Assembly: GCF_002443255.2 (NCBI RefSeq)
Contig: NW_019211455.1
Coordinates: forward strand, 8,651,959 to 8,715,958
Direction of reading: 5' to 3'
DNA length: 64,000 nucleotides
From: Varroa destructor
Lineage: Eukaryota > Arthropoda > Arachnida > Mesostigmata > Varroidae
Under the pieces are notes generated by a model, which was given only the letters and a program-made list of their open reading frames with translations, was not told the origin of the DNA and ran no database searches. Below are positions 1 through 12,604 of this stretch, piece by piece (position 1 is the stretch's first letter; every line of letters begins with the position of its first letter). The position numbers and the translations under genes are program-made.

Positions 1-3000
1 TTATCATGTTTCGCATCATATTAGATTGGTTATTGCCAATCGTGTCCTGACACCATGTAGCAGAGCTCAGCTTCCCTGCCTCTTTATCCCACCTATTATA
101 TGGTACTCGGCGAGCTCTTTCGTCCTTATTAGCAAGCAACGCTGTTAACCCTAATGTGGTAGACCGGTTATCTCACCGTTGGGAGACAGCGTCGAAGGCT
201 CAGCAAATAGTAGGAAGGCGAACCAGGACGTTACGGGCAACGTGTAAAGGATATAGTGGAACAATTGAGGTTTGCGGCAAGAGGTATGAGAGAAACCACA
301 CGACGAAAACGCATCGCCGTTTAGCGTGACAGGCCTCTTTGCTAACATCTATTTGGTAACACAAGCTCCCCGCAGGGACACCGCAGATGGACGGAGCGGC
401 CATTACGGTCACCACAATTGACGCTCAGATTAATTCAACCCTGCCACCCTTCGCCTCGTTCTGGAGAGTGTCGCTCTGTCAGAGTTCACCTTTGCACAAT
501 TTCACTATGTCAGTGAATGAGACTAACAACATCCATTGTTCTGCCTAGGCAAACCATGGTTAACGGTACCCCTTTGCATATTATATGTGCTGTATAGACA
601 AATTGTTTTACTATCGATATAGGCTTGTCTCCCGCGCATTGCTACAATAATCGACTGCGGTATACGTAAATCACATATCACTGCTTTAGCGATTTCTCTA
701 AATTCCTTTTCGTTATAAAGTGCCACGCTTTCCGGTTCTAGGTAAGGGTGGCAAATGTCTATAGCAGCTTCAGTTTGCGAGCAGTTGAGTACGTGTCGAT
801 ATACGGACGCACCCAACATTTGGGCAATTGTGTCTGTAATGCGTATTAAGATTTCTTCGGTTAGTCACAATAGCATTAAAGTTCCACCAAATCGCAAATT
901 TAAGAGAGCAATTTAATTTAAGAAACCAATAACTACGCAGTTATGGTTGAAACTTCTGCTTATGTTGTTTCCATAATCACTTCAGCATCTTACCATCGCG
1001 ATTTAGAAAAATCGATTCAAAATAAGCAACGTATTGACAGGACAAGGTTTCACTGATGCATTACTGAGATTGTAGCATGTTCACTTGCCGTCGACTTCCT
1101 TTCCTTCTTATTCGTGGTTTCGTTGCACAGCCGAAACCGTTACAGAGGACGAGCAGACGACACTCGATATCGACATTGGTGGTGTGGCGCACAAAATTAA
1201 ACAACTAACTAACCAGCCATCGCCGCCGCCGACCAGCGTGCGAAAGGAGTAGCTAGTTTTCTGCTACTTAATTATTTTGACTCGGCGTCCCTGCTATTGG
1301 TCTTTTGTTCTCCATTCTTGGCGCTCCGTTCTTGTTAGCGCCTGCGACGTCGGCGTATTATTGTATCTTATTCATTATTTGCCCTTAGTCGTTCGTTCCC
1401 GTTGTTTCCTCTCCCGTCCTGTCCCATTGAGCAAGCCAGGGGTATAACAATAGCCAATCAGCAACACTCAGGCAACGTTAACGGGACCGAGAAACCGGCA
1501 ACAGAGTTACGGCGAGCGCGCGCATAGAAAAGAGGAAATTAGAAGGATGGATCTAATGAAAAGGGAAACGGACTCCTGCGTTGTTTGTTGACGTAGGACT
1601 GGGGCAGTACTTCCGCCGGTGAAAGGTGGAATAAGACGGGGTTTCTTCAGGTGGCGGCAACGGCAGGAACAGCAGCATGAATTACCTGAATCACTTGTTA
1701 ATAATTACCTACTTTGGCTTTCATGCCGCTATTCCACTTGTTCTCTGGTTCTGTTCCTTCTTCTTGCCAGTTCGCTTTCTCTCCTCCCGTCGGTGAGTTC
1801 TCGACGCTTTGCGAAAGAAAGGCACGCGGCGGCTGATCCTCTAGTGTTCCGCTAGTGAAGAGTTGTGGCGTGGAGGCTGCGAACTGGAATCCCAGAATGC
1901 CTGGGGCACGCCCGGAGCATTCGTATCACCGCTACCTTTACCTCCGCGCAATAACAGGAACGAGCTGTCGCAGTTACATTTACTTGTAATTGAATCCTGT
2001 TGCACGACGTGTAGTTAGCTCAGTCAGCCAAAACTAAGTAAGTCAGATCAGCTCAAAGCAGTTAAAATACCAGTACTGAGTGCAGATCAAAGAGTTAGAA
2101 GGTGGTCAGACCTGTGATGTGGAAGAGGGGAAGTTAAAGGTAAAGATTGTTGGCTCGGCTTTTCAAGCAGGGTTTCGTTATTTCGGGATGGAAGTTTAGA
2201 GGGTGACTGGTTAGATGCAGGAAGGTAAATGAGACCCAGGAAATGTCCCATGTATAGATGCACCTCTCATGTTGTTAGCTGTAACCGGGTAGAAGTGCGT
2301 CGGTTGTGATGTCAGGACACAAAGAGTGACAGAAAATTCTTGCCAGGGGTTTTGTTTCTAGACAAGCTGTTCATCTTGCTCCGCGACGAACCGAACCGAA
2401 AGGCATGATAACAGTCATACTGGTTGGGATTGGTAGATGATTAATACGGTTAGAGAGAGAGAGAAAAATAGCTACGCTTTCTAAGTGAAATAGTATCGCA
2501 AAACGTAGCAGTTAAAATGCATGTTATTGAAAATACAGGAAGAAACTAAAAATAGGTCGATCGATGTATTGGCATGATTCTTTTCGTTAAAATGGGGGAG
2601 TGTAGCTTCTACAGAGCTAATTTACACCGTGTCAGGCGTAAAAAAATGTTTCCAAGATGCACGACACGTATTGAAATTTTTAGCAAATACGCCGAATGTG
2701 GGCAAATCGAAGCAAAAGGTTGTTGAATGTGATCGCCGTAATATAACTGGTAGCTTTGAGAAAAACATTTGTAATGTCTTTTAGCTTCCTCAGTTATCGC
2801 ACTATCTAAGCCCACAGTGCAACGCCGCGATATGAGAGTATATTCTTGTGGTCGGCTTCTGATTGAGTTGAGAACGAAAATAAACGTGGAACTATCCCAA
2901 TTTGCGGCCGCTTTTCGATTTTTTTTTTGCCTATTTTTAATGCGGCTTTCATCATTTTCCATCACTACCATCACACGCCTGGCTACGCGTCCAAATTTAG

Positions 3001-3552
3001 ACAAACTTGTGGGCTTTTTGCCATAGCGTATGACTATCCATTCATCTCTATTAATAAAAAAAACATTAGTTTTCTCTAAAATAAAACGAGTTCGATATTG
3101 TAAGAAAAAAAACTGTATCATTTTCGGACTTCAAGTGAGAAACAACAGCTATTATCGAATCATCGCGCGCTGGACCAACTCGCACAAAAATAGAAGGCTT
3201 CCTTGCTCATAATCGACGGTTTACGTTATTCGCAATACGTTTGAAGAATCTGACAAGGACCTTTATTAAAAAAGTGATAGGATTTTACTCAAAAGGACTT
3301 AAAAATTAATTAAAATCACTCATAAAGCCATGTTTGATAGAATTAGTTTTTTGATACAGAAGTAAATGGCCGTTTCAGAACGAAGCATATCAATTGCCAA
3401 TTTGGTCGTCTTTCTATACATTTGATATTTTCTACGCGTTACCATATGTACGGCACCTAATCAAAAGCTTTTTATACCTAGACTAGTTTGTAAGATCACT
3501 TTCAAGTAAATACAGATATCTTAATGAAATTTTCTCACATGTGCTAAAAATG
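1..3552. other. Downstream flank, no recognised gene
   Basis: This is to the left of the last visible TMTC1 exon in the direction of transcription, so the 3' coding exons or the 3' UTR would be expected at or beyond here. Open frames exist, such as a minus-strand one at 2609-3121 (170 codons) and one at 523-819, but I recognise neither and see no TPR pattern. A short GA run occurs near 2451-2464. Confidence 0.6.
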
Positions 3553-4330
3553 TTATTTGCGACGGTCATATTTTTTCAATATATGGCCACCATTAACCAC
3601 TATCATAGCTTCAATTCGCGTCCCAAATCGCGCCCAAACAGGCTCGTTTCAAATGTTCCTTTTGTAAATCTGCGAAAGCCTTCTTGGTAGCCGAACCTTG
3701 TGAAACTCTTGCTCAATAGCGCTCCATATGTTAGTAATACAACGGGTTAATATCTGGGCAATCCCGAAACGCAGTCGTGTTTACTTGGGTTAATCGGCTC
3801 GTATGAGATTGTGTACAGTTTAGTTCAAAGACGTATGGCCTTTTCTGAGAAAGGCTATGCACAGCCGTCACTGGACGCCACATTCGGAAAACTAACTGTG
3901 TCTGAAAATTTACTCCTACCAGCAATCATATCAATAAACGTATCCTCTGGATCGACAGAAAACTGTTTGACTATTACGGCCTATGACATCTGCCTCAGGT
4001 CCTCGTAATCCGTGACCATATACACTCACTCACATCGAATCTCTCGATCGAAACAAAGAGATCACTGGAAACCCACTTTTAAATGGCAGCAATTGAGATT
4101 GGAGTTTAAAAACAACCAAAAGGCTATTTGTTGTGAACTTTGCAGTGTTATGCTGAAATCTGCTCCCGCACCTTCGGCAGCCATGTACTTATCTACAACG
4201 TGGCGGACAGGGTCTTTTTTTGCTTAACTCTGAGCCAAATAATCGGACTGACCAATTGTTCTCAAAAGGCAATCTTTAGTAAATTCGTTGCCGACCCAAC
4301 AGCTCTCTTAGACGGGATGTTGTTGGATTC
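3553..4330 (-). pseudogene. Decayed Tc1/mariner-type transposase
   Basis: Minus-strand remains of a DDE transposase, broken by frameshifts and stops. Pieces visible in order are: about 3895-3925 MLVGVNFQTQLVF (family V.VW.G.S..GKT.LVF); about 3795-3840 FELNCTQSHTSRLTQ (family F.QD.APAHTS..TQ); about 3735-3770 RDCPDINPLYY (family WP..SPDLNPLDY, with the last catalytic Asp retained); 3680-3731 IWSAIEQEFHKVRLPRRLSQ; an in-frame stop in the ...KRNI-stop-NEPVW... region near 3648; and 3553-3610 AMIVVNGGHILKKY, the usual C-terminal AKGGH ending. The Asp expected before .APAHT is Asn, so the element cannot be catalytically intact. The more upstream part (3925-4330) is weaker and the left border is approximate. 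I did not identify terminal inverted repeats. Confidence 0.75.
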
Positions 4331-7300
4331 TAAGCCTTACCATTTCCCCTGTGTCCACCTAGTTTGATCGCTAATTCATATTGGCGTATAGACACAACTT
4401 TTCGCCGCCGGTGACAAAGCGTCTGTGCAAAAGTCGGGCATTATAGCCACGTGACGCTCGATACCAGACGAAATACTAAGCTGCCGTATTAAGTCGTAAT
4501 GGCTTGTTATATCTAACGAGTTCATGAGATCCCAACTATGTGTATTTCTGTTATATTTTTCAAACAAGATTGTTCATGAAGATTCATACATGTTTTCCTG
4601 TCGGCGCATGAATTATCCGCTAATCCACTACCAGTCACTTTAGTGGCATGGCCCGACGACGTTTCTTTACAAAAAAGTATTATTACATCTTCTGTTAGCA
4701 CCGAACCCAAGGCTACCGGTCCGCAGTTCTTTATACGATATGCCCCATCCCCACCCATATCTTCGATTCTTTTCCCATAAAGGCCATCGCCATCATCAAT
4801 AGCTCCGTGCACACTCACCTATATTCACAAGGGACAGAAGTGACTCTTTCAGCACGCTTTTGCTTTTCCTAGTTACCGTCTTTCGTTTCTATTAAGCAAC
4901 ACAACGGAGCTTGTAGTACACGACAGTTTCAGGCAGCTTCGTCCTCCTAAAGGCGCCACTAGAGAAGGCCGTCATCGGCCTTCATAACCCAAGCTTCTCC
5001 CACCCTCGGCCTGGCCCACTGTGTCGGTGACCGTTAGGCCTGGTAGATATTTCGGTTGTGGGCTGCAACAGCACTACCGCAGAGGGACGTTTTGCGACGG
5101 GAGGTTGACCAACCTTGCATAGGTACGCAAAGCTACGTTCTAGAAAATGTTCTGTTGATCCTGCTACTTTATTTTTCTCGATGCCCAGCGAAGGTCTGCT
5201 ATCCAGGTTTTGCAAAGCTACCAATATGCAGAAGTTATCACTGGATATGGGTAGAAGACATGAAAGCACAGTAGTTCGAGGAGACAGTGATCAGTGTGAT
5301 ATGGCGAAGGTTGTGCTGGCAGTGTGGAATGTTGCGACACACTTGAAAGTGATGCAAAGGACTACTGCGCCTTCCGGTTAGCCGATGATAGATGATGTCA
5401 CTAGCACTCTTCCTTTATTTCATCTTGAGTCGCGTCTCTCCTAAGCTACAGAGCTTTTGCTTGTTTCGCTACTGCTGTTGAAGCCTTTGCCGTTGCAACT
5501 GCCCAGACCGTTGTTCGCGAGCCTTGTCGCCGCTTGTCGTTGTAATTAAGTTATGGCCCTCTGGAGGCAACACGAGCGACAGCACTCGTTGCTGATACTG
5601 AACTGTGGAACGCGCGAAAGGTAGAAGGTGGGAAATATACAGGGGGAAAGAGCGAGATACATATACACATATATGTAAACAATACGTACGAACCTGTGTT
5701 TGCACCAGATAGGGACCCTTACTCAGTAGCCCAAACGCAGCGTCTTCAATCTTCCTAAGAATAATGGTTCGTATCGTATCGTATCTATATGGTCGAAATT
5801 CAATGGCATGAATGACATTCGTCTCCGACTGCAAGAATATCGCAACGCATACGCTGTAAAGTGAGGGGTCAATTATTCGTAAACAACTTGACACTAGAGT
5901 GCTGAAAAGTTCGGTCCAAAGTCCACAACCCAAATTAGTGCGAGCTGACAAAATTAATACTTGAAAGTAGTGACCTTGATCATGGTAAGTTAACAGGTAT
6001 GCAAAACACCCGTTATCTAGAGACCAAGGGCTTTTTTTGCACCATTGAGTATATCAATTTGGTAATTTTTGTTTCACAGATAATAAATAAGTGATAGTAC
6101 ATACGGTTGTAGCCTGCTACAATCAAAGCGCATATCGTGAATGACAAACGAAAAACACAACGTCAATTATTTTAAAATAATTGTTTGAGGCACCCACCCC
6201 TGTGGCGTGCTAAGTCTCGAATGGCCGTCTAAGATGACCTCCTTCTGTACTTCCTATAACCATCAAGCATGGAACTACCACTATTCGAATATGACGACGG
6301 TCTTATTGAGCAACCTGTTCCAACGATAAAATGTTACACAGCCAGCTTTTACCATCTAACGGGTTTAACTGAGCGGTCTTTTTACGATTGGGAAAACGGA
6401 CAGTTCTACAGCCCGGAGTCTCCTCTAGGTTTGACAGAAACGTACGTTTGTGCTGGACACTAGCGTTGATTAGGACTTAGACTTGAAGCCCGTAAAATGA
6501 TGTACAACCAACATTTGACCAACTGAAGCAGAATGGCCCTTATAGCTCTCCCTTAGCAAATACGCCAGCAGACCGCTGGTAATTGATGACGCCTGCGGCT
6601 ACCCGTTACCTCGCTTTACCTGCCAGCCTCACTGCAAAGCCACGCAAAGTTGGTAGTGAACTGTTTAGGCACTGCAGATATCATAGTTGCTTTGTCAGAG
6701 AGAAAGAGAGTTGAGATATTGACAGAACTCTCTAATGATTGTACCATAGGCTTGGCAGGCCGCTGACAGCACGGCCCAGATTTCAAGCCAGTAGGTTTCG
6801 TATGCTGAGCACCACATCACCCGGACGTAGCCTACAGGTAACAGCATCACATCCAGTCCTTTCTCAGACAACACTGCCGCATTATAACACGTGCGGTTTG
6901 AAGAGCGCGCGAGAATCAAAAATGGAAAAGAACTACAAGGGTGCAAGGTTAGAACCCTCTGGCGCTCTGTTAAAGACAGATCAAAAAAGCATAACAGCCT
7001 GATCATTATAGCCAGGCTTTTAGACAAAAACTTTGCGATGATGGCTTCGGATGTTAATTATATATTAAGATACAGAATATAATGGAGCTTGATCTTTTCT
7101 ACAAGGCGAGGTAAAATGACCAATCAATGTAAATGTCTTTTTTTCGATGTTAGCACACTGATGAAAAGTGCATAAAAATATGCGGTTCGTTTTGGGACTT
7201 GAAGGGAGACGAATTCTGCTTTCGTATTTATTAAAGGATGGGTAGATATTACTATCTGGTTATATTAGAAGAAACTTTTCTGCGAATAGATTACTCGGCG

Positions 7301-9083
7301 GAACGATCACAGGACGATATAAATGCTATATATTCGTATTTAAACCAAAGGTCGTTAGTTGGAAACGTTAGACTTAACAAAAAAATGAACCTCGACCTTA
7401 CAATTTTAGAAAGGATTGGCCGTATATCAACCTCTTGCAACAGCGCCAGTAGCTTTCAGACGAATCGCTCGTTTCCGTTGCGGCCCAACCAACAGCGAGA
7501 ATGAAACCCATCGGAGTCGCTTCTACATCGCGTTTCCTTAAGGAAATAGTTGCCCTTAATATAGTCGTTTTGAGGCAAACAACCCAATGAAAAACTGTAG
7601 TAGCTTCTTTTCCTTTCCCGACGGCTTTCCTGTTAGACGTAACTTCATTTTATCCCACAGTACTGTTAATTTAGGGTCAACTCGTCAAATACGGTTACCA
7701 TTCATTAAGCTTCTAGAGCTCACATGATATAATTTCTGAGATTTTACTAACTAAATACACATTTAACGTCTTAAATCATAATAACAACTCTCTTGTATCG
7801 CTTTTTCTTTGATTTTTTTTTATATATAGGAAAAAGGTGATCAAAGGCGTCGTAATTGGGCCCTCGCAGTAGTTTGCATAATTATACAGGCCAAACAGTT
7901 CAGGTTTGCAAATCTTGTATTTCGAATATTTTACTGTATTACGGGATAGCGCCCCAGAAAAAAATCCAGTAGCATGCATAATCTAGGGATCCCAACGAAT
8001 GCATTTCAATTCGATGCTGTGGATCCATTCCGAGTTTAAAACAAGCGCAGTATGGCAAATTTATAAATGAATACGATAATATCACGCTCAATAATATCTA
8101 TCGGGCAGAAAACGCCTAAAAGTAACCTAAACATTACCGGATTCTAAAGTCGAAAATTTCACCTCGCAACGGGTCCTACGCGTCATATAAGATGTATCTC
8201 ACTGAAGATCCATCGACACCAGGCAAAAAAAATTTGAACCTCCTAACGCGAATGACTCAACGTTCAGATCGTAGACAATCTGAGGTAGTGCTAATCAAGC
8301 GCATTATTTTAAATGTTTATGCAAACAACGATGCCGAGACCCAACGGTACTCTCACTCAAGCAAGGCGGCCGCCGATTAGGGACGCTATTGCGGCACTTG
8401 AAAGGCGAGACATCAGAAACCAGTCAAGCTTACGGTGTTCGGCTGCCATTCTTCGCGATTATTTTCTCTATCTTATGGTCTTTCGGTTGCCGCTATTAGA
8501 GGAAAGCGCAAGCGACCGTAATGTGACGACTGACCCCGACGGCGGCCCTCGCGGCCCTCAGCCTTAAGGGTTTGACTCGGCCTTTCAATATCGGTCGGCG
8601 TAATACGGTCACACCGTAACCAGGTAGGCAGGCGTCTCGAGCATGGAAGTCCTTAAGCAGGGAGAGTATAACAGTATCGTCCGGAGTAATACTAGGCCGA
8701 ATAGAAGAATGGTAACCCTTTAACTAGCACCAAAAGTCTCTAATAAGCGCGTCGACGGACGACAGAGAACTGATCTCGAGAGAGCAGTAGAAATAAAAAA
8801 AAAATATAATAGTTGGAAGTGAAAATCAAATAGAATGACCGAGGCAGCGCGGAACAACAATGTCGGCGGCCCATCGAATTTTTAAAATAGAAACCAAGAG
8901 CCAGAAAAAGGGAAGCTTACCGTAAACACAACACTGGTAGAAACTCGATCGAAAGCAATTTGGTTAGAACTAAGTAGATGATTGTGCACGGCAGTCTTAT
9001 AGCCGCGTTCGGTGGGGGCCGTCAATGGGGTTGAGAAGAGCTGAGCTATCTTCTCTAAGAATCAAAAAGAGTACAATACTCAC
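4331..9083. other. Sequence left of last TMTC1 exon, no recognised exon
   Basis: On the minus strand this should be intron after the exon ending at 9084, whose donor is good. I scanned for TPR patterns and found none. Minus-strand open frames at 4522-4818 and 5469-5951 (160 codons) do not match any family I know. The only structure noted is the palindrome at 6164-6183. Confidence 0.6.
6164..6183. repeat. 20-base perfect AT palindrome
   Basis: CAATTATTTTAAAATAATTG reads the same on both strands. It lies in AT-rich DNA to the left of the last visible TMTC1 exon. It could be a binding site for a dimeric factor or chance in AT-rich sequence. Confidence 0.8.
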
Positions 9084-9219
9084 CTTCGATACAGGTCCTC
9101 GGCTTCCTGATCAACTTGAAGCTTTTTCATTGTTTCCGCGGCATTGACCATAGCAATCGTATTTGTTGGTTCAAGTGCAATAGCTTCCATGTACTGCTCC
9201 GATGCCTCTTGGAGACGAC
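9084..9219 (-). CDS. TMTC1: TMTC1 ortholog, fourth TPR exon (last one visible)
   Basis: A 136-base exon (2 + 44 codons + 2), reading RLQEASEQYMEAIALEP, then TNTIAMVNAAETMKKLQ and VDQEAEDLYRR. The first two bases complete Gly from the exon ending at 16820, so the junction reads HHQGRLQEA. It matches the TMTC1 repeat G....A..HY..AI.L.P.H..AMVN followed by AE..Y.RAL. The acceptor is AATTACAG and the donor is AG/GTGAGT. Because it ends in phase 2 with a good donor, the protein continues: roughly four or five more TPRs and the stop are expected in this family. No matching exon could be recognised between 9083 and 1, so the 3' end may lie to the left of the window or in exons too short or diverged to spot. 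Confidence 0.9.
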
Positions 9220-11182
9220 CTGTAATTACACGAAAAGCGAACTCAAATAAGCAGTCGGTTAAATCTGTCTCATCTGTAGGCTGGAATACTGTGGTGTAGA
9301 TATGGTCTGGTCTAAACGCAGTCCTGGTGCGTAGACTGCATTAACCGTACTTTAATTTTAATTGACACAAATCAGGTGTATAAAGTCAATTATTCCCGCT
9401 TACACCAAACTCATTTAAATATCGCGACTTCCCTCCTTAGTGAACGAACTGCCGACGTGAAAATGCTCCCGTCTATTGCGGCACGTTACGATATCGTCCA
9501 GTGGTCAACCACCCGTAACATCATTTTTGCCACAATGAGTTTATTGTACGTTTGTTTATGCCTGCGTAATACGTCCTGCGACCAACGACACGCGCTCATG
9601 CGGCGCCGATCACACTACCAGCACCTTTTCCAGTATCATATCTACAGTCGTATTTCTAATAGAAAAAAAAAGCTTAGATATACCTGTTCAGATTTACTAA
9701 TATTATCATAAGTATTTTTACTGTGACCTTCGCCTATACACGGAACTAATATATGGATCAATGTATACCCAACAAATATACCCTTGTGACATTAAATAAA
9801 TATTCAAATAAGCCTATTTTTCGCACGATAGCTCACGTCTCTGCACTGTGGATTCAGGACCAAACCTGATCTGTCGAAACGCACCGTATCTTCAAGCGTT
9901 GACTCAGCGTTCGTTTGCCTGATACCAACTGTGGGCACCTCATTGAGCATTTTCCGCGCTTGTTTCGTGACCATCTTTTCCTCTTTTTGGAACTGCTGGC
10001 CGCATTGGCCGAGTATTGGCTTTTCTCTAATACTGCACTCATTCTCGATCATTTGTCGAGTATTAGAACGATCGATGAGTCTATAGCATGCAAGCAAACG
10101 GCCGCCCTCTGCCGTACCGCGAGCCGGCCCCGGGGCCGAAGCCGTGGCGGATCCACAGACACAGTCGGCACGAAAGTGAGCAAGAACACGTGAGCAACAA
10201 AATGACTGCACGAGCAAAGAAGACATAAGGGCATTTACTGAATGGTTCTCGCTGGTGACTTCCTTTGGCAAATCGTAACCCGGCAGACGACCGCTCTAGC
10301 CTGCATCATATCGTACAACACTAGCGATCGCTGGATAGCTGCATACTCTTTTCTACTTAAGCTTCGGAGGCTTGGCAGACGTCGCTAGCGAGATCGCGAT
10401 CGGGTCCACTTCGCCCCGATTACCAATAAACCCTTCAAGCACCAAGTGCAAGCCTCGGAAAGTCTCTCGCCTCCACGCCACTTTAGAAGCATCTCTCGGC
10501 GTCTTTCCATAACTATTTCGCTCTTCCTTGTGCAATATTCATACTCAGCTCGCCGATGCCGCCGTCACCGCCCCAATTGGCAGGGTAAAGCCAGCAGGAG
10601 TACGCAGAGTGCCTATCTAGGAAAAAGATAGGCTGCAAGCTGTAAGTAGCAGACGCTCGCTTGCTGAGTCTGCGCGCGCGACCCCCTTCGCTGACCATAT
10701 CGCGGGTCACCGCTATTACCAAAATGTGTTCTTCGCAAGAGGCAAGAAGCAACAAGCGCTCCAACACTAACCTGCTCCCGGCCTCATTGACAGAGACCGT
10801 CTGTACCAATGTGGCGCGTCGGCGGACCAACCTGCGTACGCCCCTCGCTATCGAAAATGCCCGCCTCATTTGTTCACCTCCTGTCCTTAAGGCCACTATC
10901 CCAGAGACCTGCGGTCCTGCTGACCCTATCACTATGGCTAACTTCCTCATTTCTCCAACGATGTGCCTCACACGGCTCAAAGAGGGCTGAGCTCGTCGTG
11001 GAGCATGCATCGTACAAGAGTCCGACGGCGGATGTAGGACTAGCATAGTCTTGAAATACGGACGGTTTAGGCGATTCAGATATGGTATATAGAGATGTAC
11101 AGAAATAGTCGACACGCATCTGTTTGTGCAACAGTGGCGTCTTTGCTGCTATTCCTGTCGTAGCTTTACGATTATGACCAAC

Positions 11183-11206
11183 AGTGTAGCTCAGTTGGTA
11201 GCACAT
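11183..11206 (+). pseudogene. tRNA D-arm fragment (A box only)
   Basis: The sequence GTGTAGCTCAGTTGGTAGCAC is close to the 5' part of many eukaryotic tRNAs (D arm and RNA polymerase III A box). No B box or matching acceptor strand follows within the next 100 bases, so this would be a 5' tRNA half or a truncated tRNA-derived repeat. A 12-base match of this kind can also occur by chance. Confidence 0.35.
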
Positions 11207-12520
11207 ACGGATTCTGTTATTGTTCTAAGCATAAACACATCGTAGGCTAAAGCGCTATTATCTGCTACGTACTGGATCACCCTAATAAGAAACTGACGAC
11301 ATATATGTACGCTTAATGAAGTGGGTAAATGCAGTTCCATTGTGTTATAAAAGCTGGGTGACGGGGCGGCTTCGTCAGTTCATTGGCTCGTTCGTTTGTT
11401 CTCAACATGACGCGGAATGAAGGAAACGATTTAGATGTGTGAGCTAGCTATTTGGTTTTTTGTGTATAAGTACTAGGCGCTTTACTATAATACTAATGCC
11501 AACAAATGAGTTTTAAAAAGAAGTTTTGACAAACGTTGTGTTTGTTCGAAAAGAAAGTCCAAACTGCTACACACGAATCTGCTGTTAATAAGAAAAGGGA
11601 ATAAATCAAAAGGCCAAAATACTTGTCCCGCTGATTCAGCCGGGATAGTAAACGAAATCGTCTTGCGCAACTTAGCTGTTGCCGGTTATTAACTATACTA
11701 GAGAATGCTCTTCGTTTCTAACAGACATGTTTGTGCCTTTAAATCAAAGACTAAGAAAAAATTAGAATAGTGAAATTTTCGTTTGAACACATCAACAACT
11801 CTTATTCAACACTAAAATTTCTTGCCACATGCCACCTTCAACCTCGTCTTGTTTGCACAAGTTTGGTCCTCAACCGGTTGTTTCAAGAGGAGGGAAAAGG
11901 TTCGATGTGCTACTCTTACGAGAATTACCTAAACTGTAGGTATAGAGAGCAGTGCATAAATTTGGCCCATATAGACGCAACGCGCTCGAAAATGTATGGT
12001 AGCTACAACCTACGAAAACGTTCGAAAGTCAGATGCTAAGATAAGTCAGGATATCTACGTCAGTAAAAGTTTTTAAATGGTAGCTCCTTGAAAAACACAT
12101 TAAGCCACTGAGGTGTCCACGATTTCAATGTCAATATTTTTATGCAATCAGATATGTTAGAACTATTCCATTCATCTTAAGAAAGCTGGATCTAAAGATG
12201 ATCGATTATTTCATATCAAGCTACAGCAATATAAAACCGATAGAGTTAACAATCTCAAATGTGTTTCTAATGTAATGGACGAACTGGTAAACTTACTAAT
12301 TAACTTTAACATAATCAAATAATTTTTCGATTATCCTGCCATGAATGCAAGCTAGAAAAAGCGTAAGCCTTTTGTCGTTGTTATTACACATTTCTTTAGG
12401 ACCCATTTTTTTCTTTTCAACTATTCGCTTAACCTGAATAGATGTTTCACGTTTTTACCTTCTGTACTACCATGAAGAATTGCTTCAGATGGCTGACCCA
12501 TTTCAGATAAGACGAAATGT

Positions 12521-12604
12521 AGCTACTCTCGGTTTCAAACCTAAAACACCCCTCTGCCATCTAAATTCAGACGGTAAACGTGCTACCATTACACTAATGC
12601 CGGC
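12521..12604 (-). pseudogene. tRNA-like element (tRNA pseudogene or SINE head)
   Basis: Read on the minus strand this stretch has a good A box (TTAGTGTAATGGTAGCAC, covering about 12580-12597) and a B box (GGTTTGAAACC, 12531-12541) at the spacing of a tRNA. A possible anticodon stem CCGTCT/AGATGG lies between them. The acceptor ends do not pair, the anticodon loop has the wrong size and the T stem has a mismatch, so it is not a working tRNA. It is either a decayed tRNA gene or the tRNA-derived head of a short interspersed element. Confidence 0.5.

Noticed and set aside
523..819. 98-codon minus-strand open frame with protein-like composition
   Set aside because: It can be extended upstream to about 110 codons but no family is recognised and no usable splice site joins it to TMTC1.
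2016..2027. tRNA A-box-like TAGCTCAGTCAG
   Set aside because: No supporting downstream tRNA sequence.
2609..3121. 170-codon minus-strand open frame near the transposase wreck
   Set aside because: No transposase or other motif; it may be chance in AT-rich sequence.
5469..5951. 160-codon minus-strand open frame
   Set aside because: No TPR or other recognisable pattern, so not accepted as the missing 3' part of TMTC1.
10513..11115. 200-codon minus-strand open frame as a gene
   Set aside because: No recognised domain, no visible splice context, and the plus strand is equally open over the same bases; kept only as a finding.
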